In this document: positions 1 through 8,126 of the stretch, in pieces
How the letters are laid out: each line of letters starts with the position of its first letter
Position numbering within the stretch: position 1 is the stretch's first letter
Assembly: GCF_014696875.1 (NCBI RefSeq)
Contig: NZ_JACJQV010000173.1
Span: forward strand, 1-48,324
Direction of reading: 5' to 3'
Source: Microcystis wesenbergii FACHB-1317
GTDB lineage: Bacteria; Cyanobacteriota; Cyanobacteriia; Cyanobacteriales; Microcystaceae
DNA: 48,324 nt
Notes under the pieces: generated by a model
Databases searched by the model: none
What the model saw: the letters and a program-made list of their open reading frames with translations, nothing else
What the model was told of the DNA's origin: nothing
Made by a program: the position numbers and the translations under genes

Positions 1-110
1 AAGATTAGTTATTGTCACTAACTCTTTTGATTAGAAAAAGATAAACTTGAGAATTTTCATTCAAATTTATTGACTCAAAATCCGCTGTACTTAATTTAAA
101 TGAATCAACC

Positions 111-665
111 CTAGGGCAAGGGGGGGTAAGATACCTGCCAAGAATAAAGAAAAATGGTATTAGGTAGTTCCGACGGTTTTAACTTGAAATAGTCAATACC
201 TCGAGTTAACAACTCAATCAATCCTTGGTCATCAGATAGGTGGGCGGGAGTACAATGAGCGAATTTGGGAAAACCAAGACTATCTGTCGCTAGATGACGT
301 TTAATTCCATTGGTACACTTGTAGAAACAAAATCCTTTCGTCTCAACAATCGCATTACAGGTATTTTTGACGGCTTGAGAATCAATCATAATTAGAGTCG
401 TCCACAAGTTTTTTTTCTTGTTGTCGTAATCGGCGATGTAATTCTTCGATTATTTTTGGGATGATTCCCTGACTTCTCCACTGTTTATAATGCCAGAACC
501 CGGTGGAGTAGGTCGGGAAATCTTTCGGGAGGTCCCGCCAATTACAGCCATTTTGAGTTGATAGAAAATCCCATCTAAAATCTGTCGTTTTGTCCATTTC
601 GGGGGGCAAGTCAATTTCTTCTTTGGCAATAGCGGTTCTACGATAGACCACTCTTTATCCGTCAG
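111..665 (-). pseudogene. IS5-type transposase remnant, frameshifted and split by ISL3 insertion
   Basis: Minus-strand reading recovers an IS5-family (DUF4096/DDE type) transposase. It has the N-terminal words TDKEWSIVEPLLP and CNWRDLPKDFP, the WHYKQWR block, and a DDE stretch with MIDSQAVKNT, NGIKRHLATD and LSDDQGLIELLT. The frame is lost twice. One base is missing from an A-run near 552 (the family reads LKNGCNW). The two halves also overlap in different frames around 382-407. The 3' end degenerates after position 160 or so, and the usual C-terminal RWVIERSN block is absent. The original ATG was destroyed by insertion of the adjacent ISL3 element: bases 663-665 now read CTG on this strand, while the missing base lies at 2094. 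It is certainly non-functional; family assignment rests on motif memory. Confidence 0.8.
657..664. repeat. Left 8-bp target site duplication of ISL3 element
   Basis: ATCCGTCA directly precedes the left end of the ISL3-type element and is repeated exactly at 2086-2093 after its right end. Eight base pairs is the usual duplication length for the ISL3 family. Confidence 0.85.
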
Positions 666-791
666 GTTTTTCGGTACTTGTTATGCCAATAATTAATCAA
701 AAATAAAAAGTGGATAAAATTGTGTCAGTCTAAAAGTAGTTAGAATCTAGGCAAGAAAAGACTTAGGGTGCAATCGAGATAATTAAAAAAA

Positions 792-820
792 TTGACAAAA
801 GAGTTATTATTTAATATAAT
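792..820 (+). promoter_or_regulatory. Consensus sigma-70-type promoter of the ISL3 transposase
   Basis: TTGACA at 792-797 and TATAAT at 815-820 are separated by 17 bp, a perfect match to the vegetative consensus. The transposase ATG follows 24 bases downstream at 845. It lies inside the IS, so it belongs to the element and not to host sequence. Confidence 0.75.
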
Positions 821-844
821 CGTAAAAAACGAGAGTATTTAATT

Positions 845-2059
845 ATGACACTTGACAAGTTTTTGAATCTAGAAGAAATCTTTATTCAAGGCTATCGACA
901 CTTAGAAAATATCGGCCTAATCTTCCGGATCGAATCGAAAAATAAAAAAGCGACCTGTCCTCGCTGTGGGTTGACGAGCGATAAAGTACACCAGAATCAT
1001 CGCTATCTGGTGAAGGATTTACCGATCTCCGGGCAGTCGGTATATTTACAAGTTAATCGTCGCCAATTTAAGTGCGATAATTGCCAGAAGCCTTTTAGTG
1101 AGAAATTAGATTTTGTCAACTCCAAAAGAACCTATACAAAAAGATTAGCTGAAAACATACTCGGGCAACTAAAAGAAGGAGATATTTTAAATATTAGCCG
1201 AAGAAATGAAGTAACGGAAGAAGCAATTCAAAGAATGCTAGAGGATATCGCCGAAGAAATTATGTCTCTCGATCTATCGAAATTAAAAAGAATTGGAATC
1301 GATGAAATCGCTCTAGTTAAAGGACAAAAAAATTATGGTGCGGTTTTAGTAAATTTAGATACGGGGAAACTAATAGCTATTCTAGAAAAGCGAACACAAG
1401 AAGAGTTAAGAAAAACACTGACGGGCTGGGGAAAAGAGGTTTTAGAGAAAATTGAAGAGGTAAGCATAGATCTCTGGTCAGCCTATAAAAATTTAGTGGT
1501 AGAATTGATGCCATCGGCCGAGGTGGTCGCCGATAGATTCCATCTGATAAAACAAATTAATCAAGAATTAGATCAACAAAGAAGAGCAGAAAAGAAAGCG
1601 TCAAATGAACTAAAAAATCAAAAGAATTAAGCGGAATAGGAAGCAAAATTAGAAGTGTTAAAGCCAAGCAAATATAGTCTGCTGAAAAACGAAAAAGAGT
1701 TAACAGAAAAACAAAAAATAAAACTAGAATAAATCAAAAAAACATTGCCAAAGTTAAAAGAAATGCACGAATTAAAAGAAGAATTCAGAACAATTTACAA
1801 AACCTCGAAGAATGGGACAGAAGGAATGATAGACCTATCAGAATGGATGGCAAAATCGGCCAATATTTTGACCAAGAGTTGTCAAACAATCCGAAACTGG
1901 TTGGGAGAAATTATTAATGATTTCGAGCCAAGAACAACGAATGGGGTGGTTGAAGGAATCAACAATAAACTTAAACTAATAAAACGAAGAGGTTATGGTT
2001 TAAGAAACTTTCGAAATTTTGGGATTAGAAGTATGCTTGCTTGGCATTTTGTGTGTTAA
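845..2059 (+). pseudogene. ISL3-family transposase broken by three nonsense codons
   Basis: One continuous frame of 404 codons, the normal ISL3 length. It encodes an N-terminal zinc-finger-like region (CPRCG near residue 40, CDNCQ near residue 80), a helix-turn-helix, and a DDE core (GIDEIALVKGQKNYG, SIDLWSAYK, ADRFHLIKQ, then NGVVEGINNKLKLIKRRGYG near the C-terminus). There is no frameshift. Three in-frame stops interrupt it: TAA at 1628, TAG at 1637 and TAA at 1730. Each is one base from a Lys or Glu codon, and all sit in the variable lysine/glutamate-rich linker between catalytic blocks. The transposase is probably dead. Translation could give a 261-aa N-terminal DNA-binding fragment. Confidence 0.85.
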
Positions 2060-2085
2060 TTTAGCATAAAGAGTAACGAAGAGCC

Positions 2086-2371
2086 ATCCGTCATACTACT
2101 TGAGTACATTTTGGCTTACTCCTCTATCGATTTTCGGGGACGACTAGACGGCGGCGCATTCACTGACGGGGTTCAGACCAAAGTATTGCCGTTAAACAGG
2201 CTACCGACTCTCTTCCCTGAAACCTATAATGGACAAGGTTTTCGCTTCACCTTTTCAGCCTAGCATCTACAGGATAAAAGATACCAAATGGGTTCTATAA
2301 GGATTGTATAAGCCAGCGCAAGAGGGCAAAATCTTGATAAACTGAGGGGATAACTATCGCAGACAATCCCC
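2086..2371. other. Displaced IS5 upstream end plus unassigned IS-like sequence
   Basis: The first 8 bases are the right target duplication of the ISL3 element. Base 2094 completes the original ATG of the IS5-type transposase on the minus strand, so the next tens of bases are the former 5' end of that element. Further right, to about 2290, minus-strand reading shows only short broken frames. I could not identify them; an IS200/IS605-type end is possible. No intact gene is visible. Confidence 0.45.
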
Positions 2372-2548
2372 ATGACCACTCACTTTATTAGTGCCGAAAT
2401 CGACCTACAGGAAACCCCGCAACAACTGCAGCAAGAAATCGAAAAAGAATTAGCCAAACGCGGTGAACCCTTGCGTTGGGCAATCACAGAAGTGGATACC
2501 GAGAATAATCAAGTCAAAGTCGAAGCGATTGTCACCACTGTCTCGTGA
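2372..2548 (+). CDS. Small conserved-type protein, 58 aa, upstream of DUF3326
   Basis: ATG at 2372 opens a 58-codon frame beginning MTTHFISAEIDLQ and ending VEAIVTTVS. It is acidic, glutamine/glutamate-rich and has no membrane segment. The stop TGA overlaps the GTG start of the DUF3326 gene by four bases (GTGA at 2545-2548), which implies translational coupling and supports reality of both. I do not recognise a family; it is probably a small cyanobacterial partner or neighbour of DUF3326. The coding sense is supported by the overlap and by the absence of other frames here. Confidence 0.65.
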   Translation: MTTHFISAEIDLQETPQQLQQEIEKELAKRGEPLRWAITEVDTENNQVKVEAIVTTVS

Positions 2549-3603
2549 ATTCCCGTCCCTATACCGCCGTACTAATTATTCCCACCGGCATCGGGGCAGC
2601 GATTGGCGGTTATGCTGGGGATGGCATTCCCGTGGCCAGAGCGATCGCCCAAGTTTGCGATCGCCTAATTACCCATCCCAATGTCCTCAACGGCGCACAA
2701 CTGTACTGGCCTCTGGACAACACCTATTATGTGGAGGGTTACGCTTTAGATCGTTTTGCCCGGGGGGATTGGGGATTAAGTCCCGTCCATCAAAATCGCA
2801 TCGGGTTACTATTTGATCGCACCATTGAATTTGACCTCTTGCAAAGACAGCTTCAGGCTGCCGATGCTGTTCGGGCTACCCTAGGCTTAGATCTGACCGA
2901 TTACCTTATCACCGATGCCCCCCTAAATGTGCAGTTGCGAGAGGCAGCCTCCGGGGCCAGTTGGGGAACAATTGGCAATCCCGACAGCTTGCTGCGGGGG
3001 GCAGAAAAACTGATTAAGCAAAGCCGGGCAGAAGCGATCGCCATTGTTGCCCGTTTTCCCGACGATCCCGATAGCATTGCCCTGGCTAATTATCGCCATG
3101 GTCAGGGGGTGGATCCCCTTGCCGGGGCCGAAGCGGTAATTTCCCATCTGGTGGTGCGACAATTCCAAATACCGGCGGCCCACGCCCCCGCTTTAAGTCC
3201 GCTGCCCCTCGATCCGCAACTTTCCCCCAAGGCCGCGGCCGAAGAAATCGGTTATACTTTTTTACCCTGCGTTTTGGTGGGTTTAAGTCGCGCCCCCCAA
3301 TTGGTCAAGCAGCCCAGTCCCGATGCTATTTGGCGCCGGGAGGTGGACGCGCTGATCGTTCCCGCCAGTGCCTGCGGCTCTAGCACAGTATTGAGTTTTT
3401 GTCAAGAAAAAAGTGTACTGATTGCTGTCGAGGAAAATAGTACAAGAATGAAGGTGGCCCCGGAACCTCTAGGGGTGAAAGCAATTAGGGTACACTCATA
3501 TACAGAGGCGATCGGTGCGATCGTTTGTCAACGGGCCGGGGTTAGCCTCGCATCTCTTCGCCCTAATTTAAACTCTTTACGCTGTTTATCCGAGAATCCG
3601 TGA
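2545..3603 (+). CDS. DUF3326 family protein
   Basis: A 352-residue protein starting at GTG 2545 with a four-base overlap with the preceding small gene. The N-terminus (YTAVLIIPTGIGAAIGGYAGD) and the word NGAQLYWPLDNTYYVEGYALD are typical of the DUF3326 family, which is found almost only in cyanobacteria and plastid-bearing lineages. The biochemical role is unknown. Alternating hydrophobic segments and glycine loops (PTGIGAAIGGYAG) suggest a cytosolic alpha/beta fold. An alternative frame in the same region is an obvious shadow. The gene ends with another four-base GTGA overlap with the CPBP protease gene, so 2372-4181 reads as one coupled operon. Confidence 0.85.
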   Translation: MNSRPYTAVLIIPTGIGAAIGGYAGDGIPVARAIAQVCDRLITHPNVLNGAQLYWPLDNTYYVEGYALDRFARGDWGLSPVHQNRIGLLFDRTIEFDLLQRQLQAADAVRATLGLDLTDYLITDAPLNVQLREAASGASWGTIGNPDSLLRGAEKLIKQSRAEAIAIVARFPDDPDSIALANYRHGQGVDPLAGAEAVISHLVVRQFQIPAAHAPALSPLPLDPQLSPKAAAEEIGYTFLPCVLVGLSRAPQLVKQPSPDAIWRREVDALIVPASACGSSTVLSFCQEKSVLIAVEENSTRMKVAPEPLGVKAIRVHSYTEAIGAIVCQRAGVSLASLRPNLNSLRCLSENP

Positions 3604-4181
3604 CTAATTCCCCTAATCCCGAATTTGATCCCCTGACACGCACACAAGTCCTCACCATTATGGCGGTAACGGCGATTATCTTGCTGGTAGTCGCCAAAGT
3701 TTGGCAATATTTCGGTGCGATCGCTATTCCCGCCATTCGCTGGACTCTCCCGGATTTCCTGTTCGGATTAGCCTTAGCGGGGGCGATTAGTGGAATTAGT
3801 GGGCTTCTCTATCGTTTTTGGCCTAGTTATCGCCATAGTGCTAACTCTTACTTAGAATTAGTCATTAAACCTTTAGCTTGGCCCGATTTAATTTGGATTG
3901 GATTACTGCCGGGGTTAAGTGAAGAATTATTATTTCGCGGGGTAATTTTGCCAGCTTTGGGCTTAAATATCTTTGGTTTAACCGTTTCTAGTCTAATTTT
4001 TGGCATTCTCCATTTTAGCGGTTCCCAACAATGGCCCTATGTTATCTGGGCAACTGTTGTCGGTTTTGCCCTCGGTTATACCGTCATCATCACCGGTAAT
4101 TTATTAATCCCAATCCTCGCTCATATTATCACCAATCTCCTCGCTAGTTTTCTCTGGAAATTACAGAATAGTAATCAGTAA
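3600..4181 (+). CDS. CPBP family intramembrane metalloprotease
   Basis: A 193-residue membrane protein starting at GTG 3600 inside the stop of DUF3326. It shows the CPBP (Abi/Rce1-like) signature in order: EELLFRGVILPAL with the paired glutamates, FGILHF with the conserved histidine, and HIITN near the C-terminus. About five to six hydrophobic helices are visible, the first near residues 16-35. Members are glutamate-type intramembrane peptidases in the plasma or thylakoid membrane; cyanobacterial substrates are mostly unknown. The stop is followed directly by heptamer repeats. Family assignment is secure; the substrate is not known. Confidence 0.85.
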   Translation: MTNSPNPEFDPLTRTQVLTIMAVTAIILLVVAKVWQYFGAIAIPAIRWTLPDFLFGLALAGAISGISGLLYRFWPSYRHSANSYLELVIKPLAWPDLIWIGLLPGLSEELLFRGVILPALGLNIFGLTVSSLIFGILHFSGSQQWPYVIWATVVGFALGYTVIITGNLLIPILAHIITNLLASFLWKLQNSNQ

Positions 4182-4227
4182 TCAGTAATCAGTTATCAGT
4201 TATCAGTTATCAGTTATCAGTGATCAG
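4171..4227. repeat. Heptamer array, TCAGTTA/TCAGTAA type
   Basis: Seven-base units (GTAATCA, then GTTATCA) repeat about eight times directly at the end of the CPBP gene; the array starts within its last codons. Related arrays or short runs recur throughout the window, always between genes. Confidence 0.85.
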
Positions 4228-4391
4228 ATTTGAGTTTTAAGTGAGCAGTATTAAATAAAAGTTTCCTACTGTCTTTTCACTGATCACCGATTACTGTTCA
4301 CTATTCAATGATTACTGTTTACTGAAAATACTCCCTTCTCCCCAATTCATAATTCATAATTCCCACTTCCCCGTCTTCTGTCTTCTGTCTT

Positions 4392-4719
4392 CTGTCTCCT
4401 ATAAAAAATATGGAAGTGCAATTTCGCGAATTTAATCCTTTTGATGTCTGGTTTTGGCTGGAATTTTCGACGGTTCCCTCGAATTCAGTTATCAGTTATC
4501 AGTTATCAGTTATCAGTAATCAGTAATCAGTTATCAGTGACTACTCCTGTCTCCTATAAAAAATATGGAAGTGCAATTTCGCGAATTTAATCCTTTTGAT
4601 GTCTGGTTTTGGCTGGAATTTTCGACGGTTCCCTCGAATTCAGTTATCAGTTATCAGTTATCAGTTATCAGTAATCAGTAATCAGTTATCAGTGACTACT
4701 CCTGTCTCCTATAAAAAAT
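4392..4719 (+). repeat. Tandem 155-bp duplications of the DUF3531 5' end
   Basis: The leader and first 25 codons of the downstream DUF3531 gene occur three times, with ATGs at 4410, 4565 and 4720, exactly 155 bp apart. In copies 1 and 2 the coding sequence breaks after CCCTCGAAT and runs into a TCAGTTA heptamer array. Copy 3 continues into the full gene. Each truncated copy could encode a 38-aa peptide: 25 native residues plus a repeat-encoded tail ending at TAA. The identity between units suggests a recent slippage or recombination event through the heptamer arrays. Confidence 0.9.
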
Positions 4720-5163
4720 ATGGAAGTGCAATTTCGCGAATTTAATCCTTTTGATGTCTGGTTTTGGCTGGAATTTTCGACGGTTCCCTCGAATATGGAA
4801 CAGCAGTATGTAGAAGAAGTTTTTGCCTCTTGGTTTTATTTGGGTAAATTAGGGGCTTTCAATGCGGAAAACCTACAGGTACAGGAGGTGGGAATCGATA
4901 TTAGTTATATGGAATACGATCCAGATATGGCCGAAAATGCCTTTATGTCACCGATGCACAATATGACCGATTTTGAATACTTAGGTACTTGGGGACGTTG
5001 TTGGTTTGATCTCGGTACTAGCGATCTTATTGCTTTAGATATTTTAATCAATGCCTTGACCCAATTAAGTAAGGATTTTGTCGATATTAAACGTTTAATT
5101 ATCGGTGGAGAAAATCAAGATTGGCCAGTAAGCGATCGCAGTAATTATCTCTTTAGCGAATAA
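4720..5163 (+). CDS. DUF3531 family protein
   Basis: A 147-residue protein with the cyanobacterial/plastid DUF3531 pattern: MEVQFREFNPFDVWFWLEF at the start, then DPDMAENAFMSPMHNMTDFEYLGTWGRCWFDLGT in the middle. There is no signal peptide or membrane helix. The function is unknown, and the family is restricted to oxygenic phototrophs. The start is the third of three tandem copies of the same leader and ATG (4410, 4565, 4720); only this copy leads into the complete reading frame. The stop codon lies in a TAATTA hexamer that borders a one-ended MITE fragment. Confidence 0.85.
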   Translation: MEVQFREFNPFDVWFWLEFSTVPSNMEQQYVEEVFASWFYLGKLGAFNAENLQVQEVGIDISYMEYDPDMAENAFMSPMHNMTDFEYLGTWGRCWFDLGTSDLIALDILINALTQLSKDFVDIKRLIIGGENQDWPVSDRSNYLFSE

Positions 5164-5166
5164 TTA

Positions 5167-5289
5167 GGGTTTACTGAAAAAGTTTCTTGGTGGAGTCAGT
5201 ATTCTCCGAGTCAGGAGTTTATTTTTATTTATTTATTCTCCCCACACCCTACACCCCACACACACCCCACACCCCACTTAAAAACATCT
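5167..5289 (+). repeat. One-ended MITE fragment plus C-rich tract
   Basis: GGGTTTACTGAAAAAG starts directly after TAATTA, which contains the DUF3531 stop codon. It matches the terminal repeat of the MITEs at 14315, 31856 and 46019. No opposite end is visible. It is followed by CAGGAG-type words and a CACACCC/CACCCC tract that reaches the next gene. Confidence 0.65.
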
Positions 5290-7644
5290 ATGCTTAATCT
5301 CGTCTCCCTTCCAGAAATTCCCGCCGCCGCTTGGAAACGTCCTCTAGGCAAAGGTTGGGAAAAACCCTACAGCGTCCGCTACGCCAGCAATTTAGATGAT
5401 GGTCCTTGGCATGGGATGCCTCTGGGGGGATTTGGGGCCGGTTGCATCGGACGTTCCCCCAAAGGTGACTTTAACCTCTGGCATCTGGACGGCGGTGAAC
5501 ACAGTTTTAATAGCCTTCCTGCCTGTCAATTTAGCATTTTTGAACAAACAGAAGACGGAAGCGCCCAAGCCTACGCTATGGCGACGGAAAGCCCGACGGA
5601 TGGAACATTATCGCGCTGGTCGTGGTATCCTGCCGAAAAGGGAACATATTCTGCCCTTTATCCCCGCAGTTGGTACGAGTACAAAGATGTTTTTCAGACT
5701 CAATTAATTTGCGAACAATTCTCACCGGTTTGGGCGCATAATTATCAAGAAAGTAGTTATCCTATTGCCCTATTTGAATGGACGGTTCATAATCCCACCG
5801 ATAAACCGATTACTATTAGTATTATGCTGACTTGGCAAAATACAATCGGTTGGTTTACTAACGCGATTAAATCCCCAGTGGTTAAAGTGAGAGATGATGG
5901 TAGTCCCGTCTATGAATATCAATCAAAATGGGGGGAAAGTGAGGGTAATTATAATCAATGGATTGTCGATAATTTCCGCGTTGGCTGTCTAATGGGTCGA
6001 GATTACGAAAACCCCGGGGAAGGGGATGGACAGATGGCGATTGCTAGTATCACTAATCCGAGTCTAGAGGTATTTTATCTGGGTAAATGGAACCCTGCGG
6101 GCGATGGAGGCGAAGTTTGGGACTATTTCGCCATGAATGGCTCTTTACCGGATATTGAGGACGAAACCCCCGCCCAAAAAGGGGAACAAACGGCCACGGC
6201 CATGGCGATTCGTTTTACCATTCGTCCGGGGAAAACTCGCAAAATTCCTTTTATTTTAGCTTGGGATTTACCTATCACGGAATTTGCTCAAGGAATTAAC
6301 TATTATCGTCGTTATACGGACTTTTTCGGTCGCAATGGTCAAAATGCTTGGGCGATGGTACGCACAGCCTTAAAACACGGCGATACATGGCGAGAAAATA
6401 TTATTAACTGGCAAAAACCGATCCTAGAACGCAGCGATCTGGCCGATTGGTTTAAAATGGCTTTATTTAACGAATTATACCTCCTAACGGACGGCGGCAC
6501 TCTCTGGACGGCAGCCACGGAACAGGATCCCATCGGTCAATTTGGGGTCTTAGAATGTATAGATTATCGTTGGTATGAAAGTCTTGATGTGCGTCTCTAT
6601 GGTTCCTTTGGGTTATTGATGTTATGGCCGCGCTTAGAAAAGGCCGTCATGGAAGCTTTTGCCAGGGCAATTCCCAGCAGTGACGACACTCCTCGGATTA
6701 TCGGTTATAATCAAGCTAGTGCCATTCGTAAGGCTAAAAATGCCACTCCCCACGATTTAGGCGCACCCAATGAACACCCTTGGCAAAAGAGCAATTACAC
6801 CAGTTATCAAGATTGTAATCTCTGGAAAGATTTAGGCAGTGATTTTGTTTTATTAGTCTATCGGGATTATTTATTAACGGGGGCTAAAGATGAGGATTTT
6901 CTGCGGGAATGTTGGCCGTCAATTGTCCTGACTTTGCAATATTTAAAAACTTTTGACCTTGATAACGATGGGATTCCCGAAAATTCCGGCGCACCAGACC
7001 AAACCTTTGATGATTGGCGTTTACAGGGAATTAGTGCCTATTGTGGTGGTTTGTGGATAGCGGCCCTAGAAGCGGCGCTTAAAATTGGGGCAATTCTTGG
7101 AGAAGATACAGCAATTTTTGCCAGTTGGTTACAGCAATCTCGCGCTATTTATCATGATACTCTCTGGAATGGAGAATATTATAATTTAGATAGTGGCAGT
7201 GGTTCCGATGTGGTGATGACTGACCAATTATGCGGTCAATTTTATGCCCGTTTATTGGCTTTGCCAGATGTGGTAGAAAATCAATACACGCAATCAGCTT
7301 TAAGTAAGATTTATCAGGCTTGTTTTCTCAAGTTTCATGAGGGAAAATTTGGGGCAGCAAATGGGTTAAAACCCGATGGTACTCCCGAAAATCCCCAGGC
7401 AACTCATCCCTTGGAAGTTTGGGTAGGAATTAATTTTGGGTTGGTGGCTTTTTTACTGCAAATGGGAATGGAAAAGCAAGGATGGCAAATTACGGAGGCG
7501 GTGGTGCAACAAATTTATGAAAATGGCTTACAATTTCGCACCCCAGAAGCAATAACGTCGGTGGGAACTTTTCGCGCCTGTCATTATTTACGCGCCATGG
7601 CTATCTGGGCCATCTATGGGGTTTTGACGGAATTTCAGGGCTAA
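5290..7644 (+). CDS. GH116 family glycoside hydrolase (GBA2/bile-acid beta-glucosidase-like)
   Basis: 784 residues. The first half is a beta-sandwich-type region with the early GMPLGGFGAGCIGRSPKGDF motif. The second half is the catalytic (alpha/alpha)6 barrel. The segment FGVLECIDYRWYESLDVRLYGSF holds the expected nucleophile, Glu422, and DNDGIPENSGAPDQTFDDW holds the expected acid/base, Asp570; the positions match the spacing in characterised GH116 beta-glucosidases. The family hydrolyses beta-glucosides, including glucosylceramide in animals; the cyanobacterial substrate is unknown, with glucosylglycerol or glucolipids as guesses. No signal peptide is present, so it is cytosolic or peripheral. 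It is a single gene with no obvious operon partner. The family call is strong, the substrate unassigned. Confidence 0.9.
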   Translation: MLNLVSLPEIPAAAWKRPLGKGWEKPYSVRYASNLDDGPWHGMPLGGFGAGCIGRSPKGDFNLWHLDGGEHSFNSLPACQFSIFEQTEDGSAQAYAMATESPTDGTLSRWSWYPAEKGTYSALYPRSWYEYKDVFQTQLICEQFSPVWAHNYQESSYPIALFEWTVHNPTDKPITISIMLTWQNTIGWFTNAIKSPVVKVRDDGSPVYEYQSKWGESEGNYNQWIVDNFRVGCLMGRDYENPGEGDGQMAIASITNPSLEVFYLGKWNPAGDGGEVWDYFAMNGSLPDIEDETPAQKGEQTATAMAIRFTIRPGKTRKIPFILAWDLPITEFAQGINYYRRYTDFFGRNGQNAWAMVRTALKHGDTWRENIINWQKPILERSDLADWFKMALFNELYLLTDGGTLWTAATEQDPIGQFGVLECIDYRWYESLDVRLYGSFGLLMLWPRLEKAVMEAFARAIPSSDDTPRIIGYNQASAIRKAKNATPHDLGAPNEHPWQKSNYTSYQDCNLWKDLGSDFVLLVYRDYLLTGAKDEDFLRECWPSIVLTLQYLKTFDLDNDGIPENSGAPDQTFDDWRLQGISAYCGGLWIAALEAALKIGAILGEDTAIFASWLQQSRAIYHDTLWNGEYYNLDSGSGSDVVMTDQLCGQFYARLLALPDVVENQYTQSALSKIYQACFLKFHEGKFGAANGLKPDGTPENPQATHPLEVWVGINFGLVAFLLQMGMEKQGWQITEAVVQQIYENGLQFRTPEAITSVGTFRACHYLRAMAIWAIYGVLTEFQG

Positions 7645-8126
7645 GTTTTCTTTTGGACTAACACTAGGTCGCCTTTTATCAGTTTTAATGTAACAATGCC
7701 ATTAATATACACAATTCTGGCTTTAAGTCAATAGCCTTTACAAAACTTCAAAAATTGCCTCACAAAAAAATGTCATCCCTAGGGGCTTTTTTTGGGGAAT
7801 GGTATCAATGCAGTCCTCTGATTGTCGCAGTTTTGCGTTGATTTGAGGCTTAACGCTTAAACTAAGCCCACAGCATACCACGATCATACCAGATTAAGAA
7901 ATGTAGGCAATCCCGATTTACAGCCAAATTTTGGCAAATTCTGGGAAAGTTTAGATATTGTAACTTCCTTGTTACATTTAACTGATTGGCTAAAGTATTT
8001 AAATATTTTAATTATTTATTCTTAAATAATAATTTATACTTATTATAATCCTTTCTCTCCACTTGCCACTCTCCCATACCTTTTAAACAGGATTTAGTAT
8101 CATTAGCTTAAGGACTATAGAAGATT
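7645..8126. other. AT-rich intergenic region, no gene seen
   Basis: No convincing reading frame. A short palindrome, CCCTAGGG at about 7777, flanked by A and T runs could end GH116 transcription. The right part (7980-8060) is very AT-rich, with a TATAAT at 8044-8049 that lacks a good -35 box; it may drive the DUF2157 gene. Confidence 0.5.

Larger units (their letters stand above)
665..2085 (+). mobile_element. Complete ISL3-family insertion sequence, 1421 bp
   Basis: The ends are imperfect terminal inverted repeats. The left begins GGTTTTTCGGTACTTG at 665, and the right, read inward from 2085, begins GGCTCTTCGTTACTCT. About 20 of the first 26 positions match. A perfect 8-bp duplication (ATCCGTCA) flanks the element. 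It carries one transposase reading frame on the plus strand (845-2059), broken by three stop codons. The insertion point is the start codon of the IS5-type transposase read on the minus strand, so this is a nested insertion and the ISL3 element arrived second. Confidence 0.85.

Noticed and set aside
5396-5707. 103-codon frame within the GH116 gene
   Set aside because: A shadow frame; GH116 motifs are in the other frame throughout.
7960-7975. GTAAC-N6-GTTAC inverted repeat resembling an NtcA site
   Set aside because: The spacing is GTA-N10-TAC, not the required GTA-N8-TAC, and no suitably placed -10 box follows.
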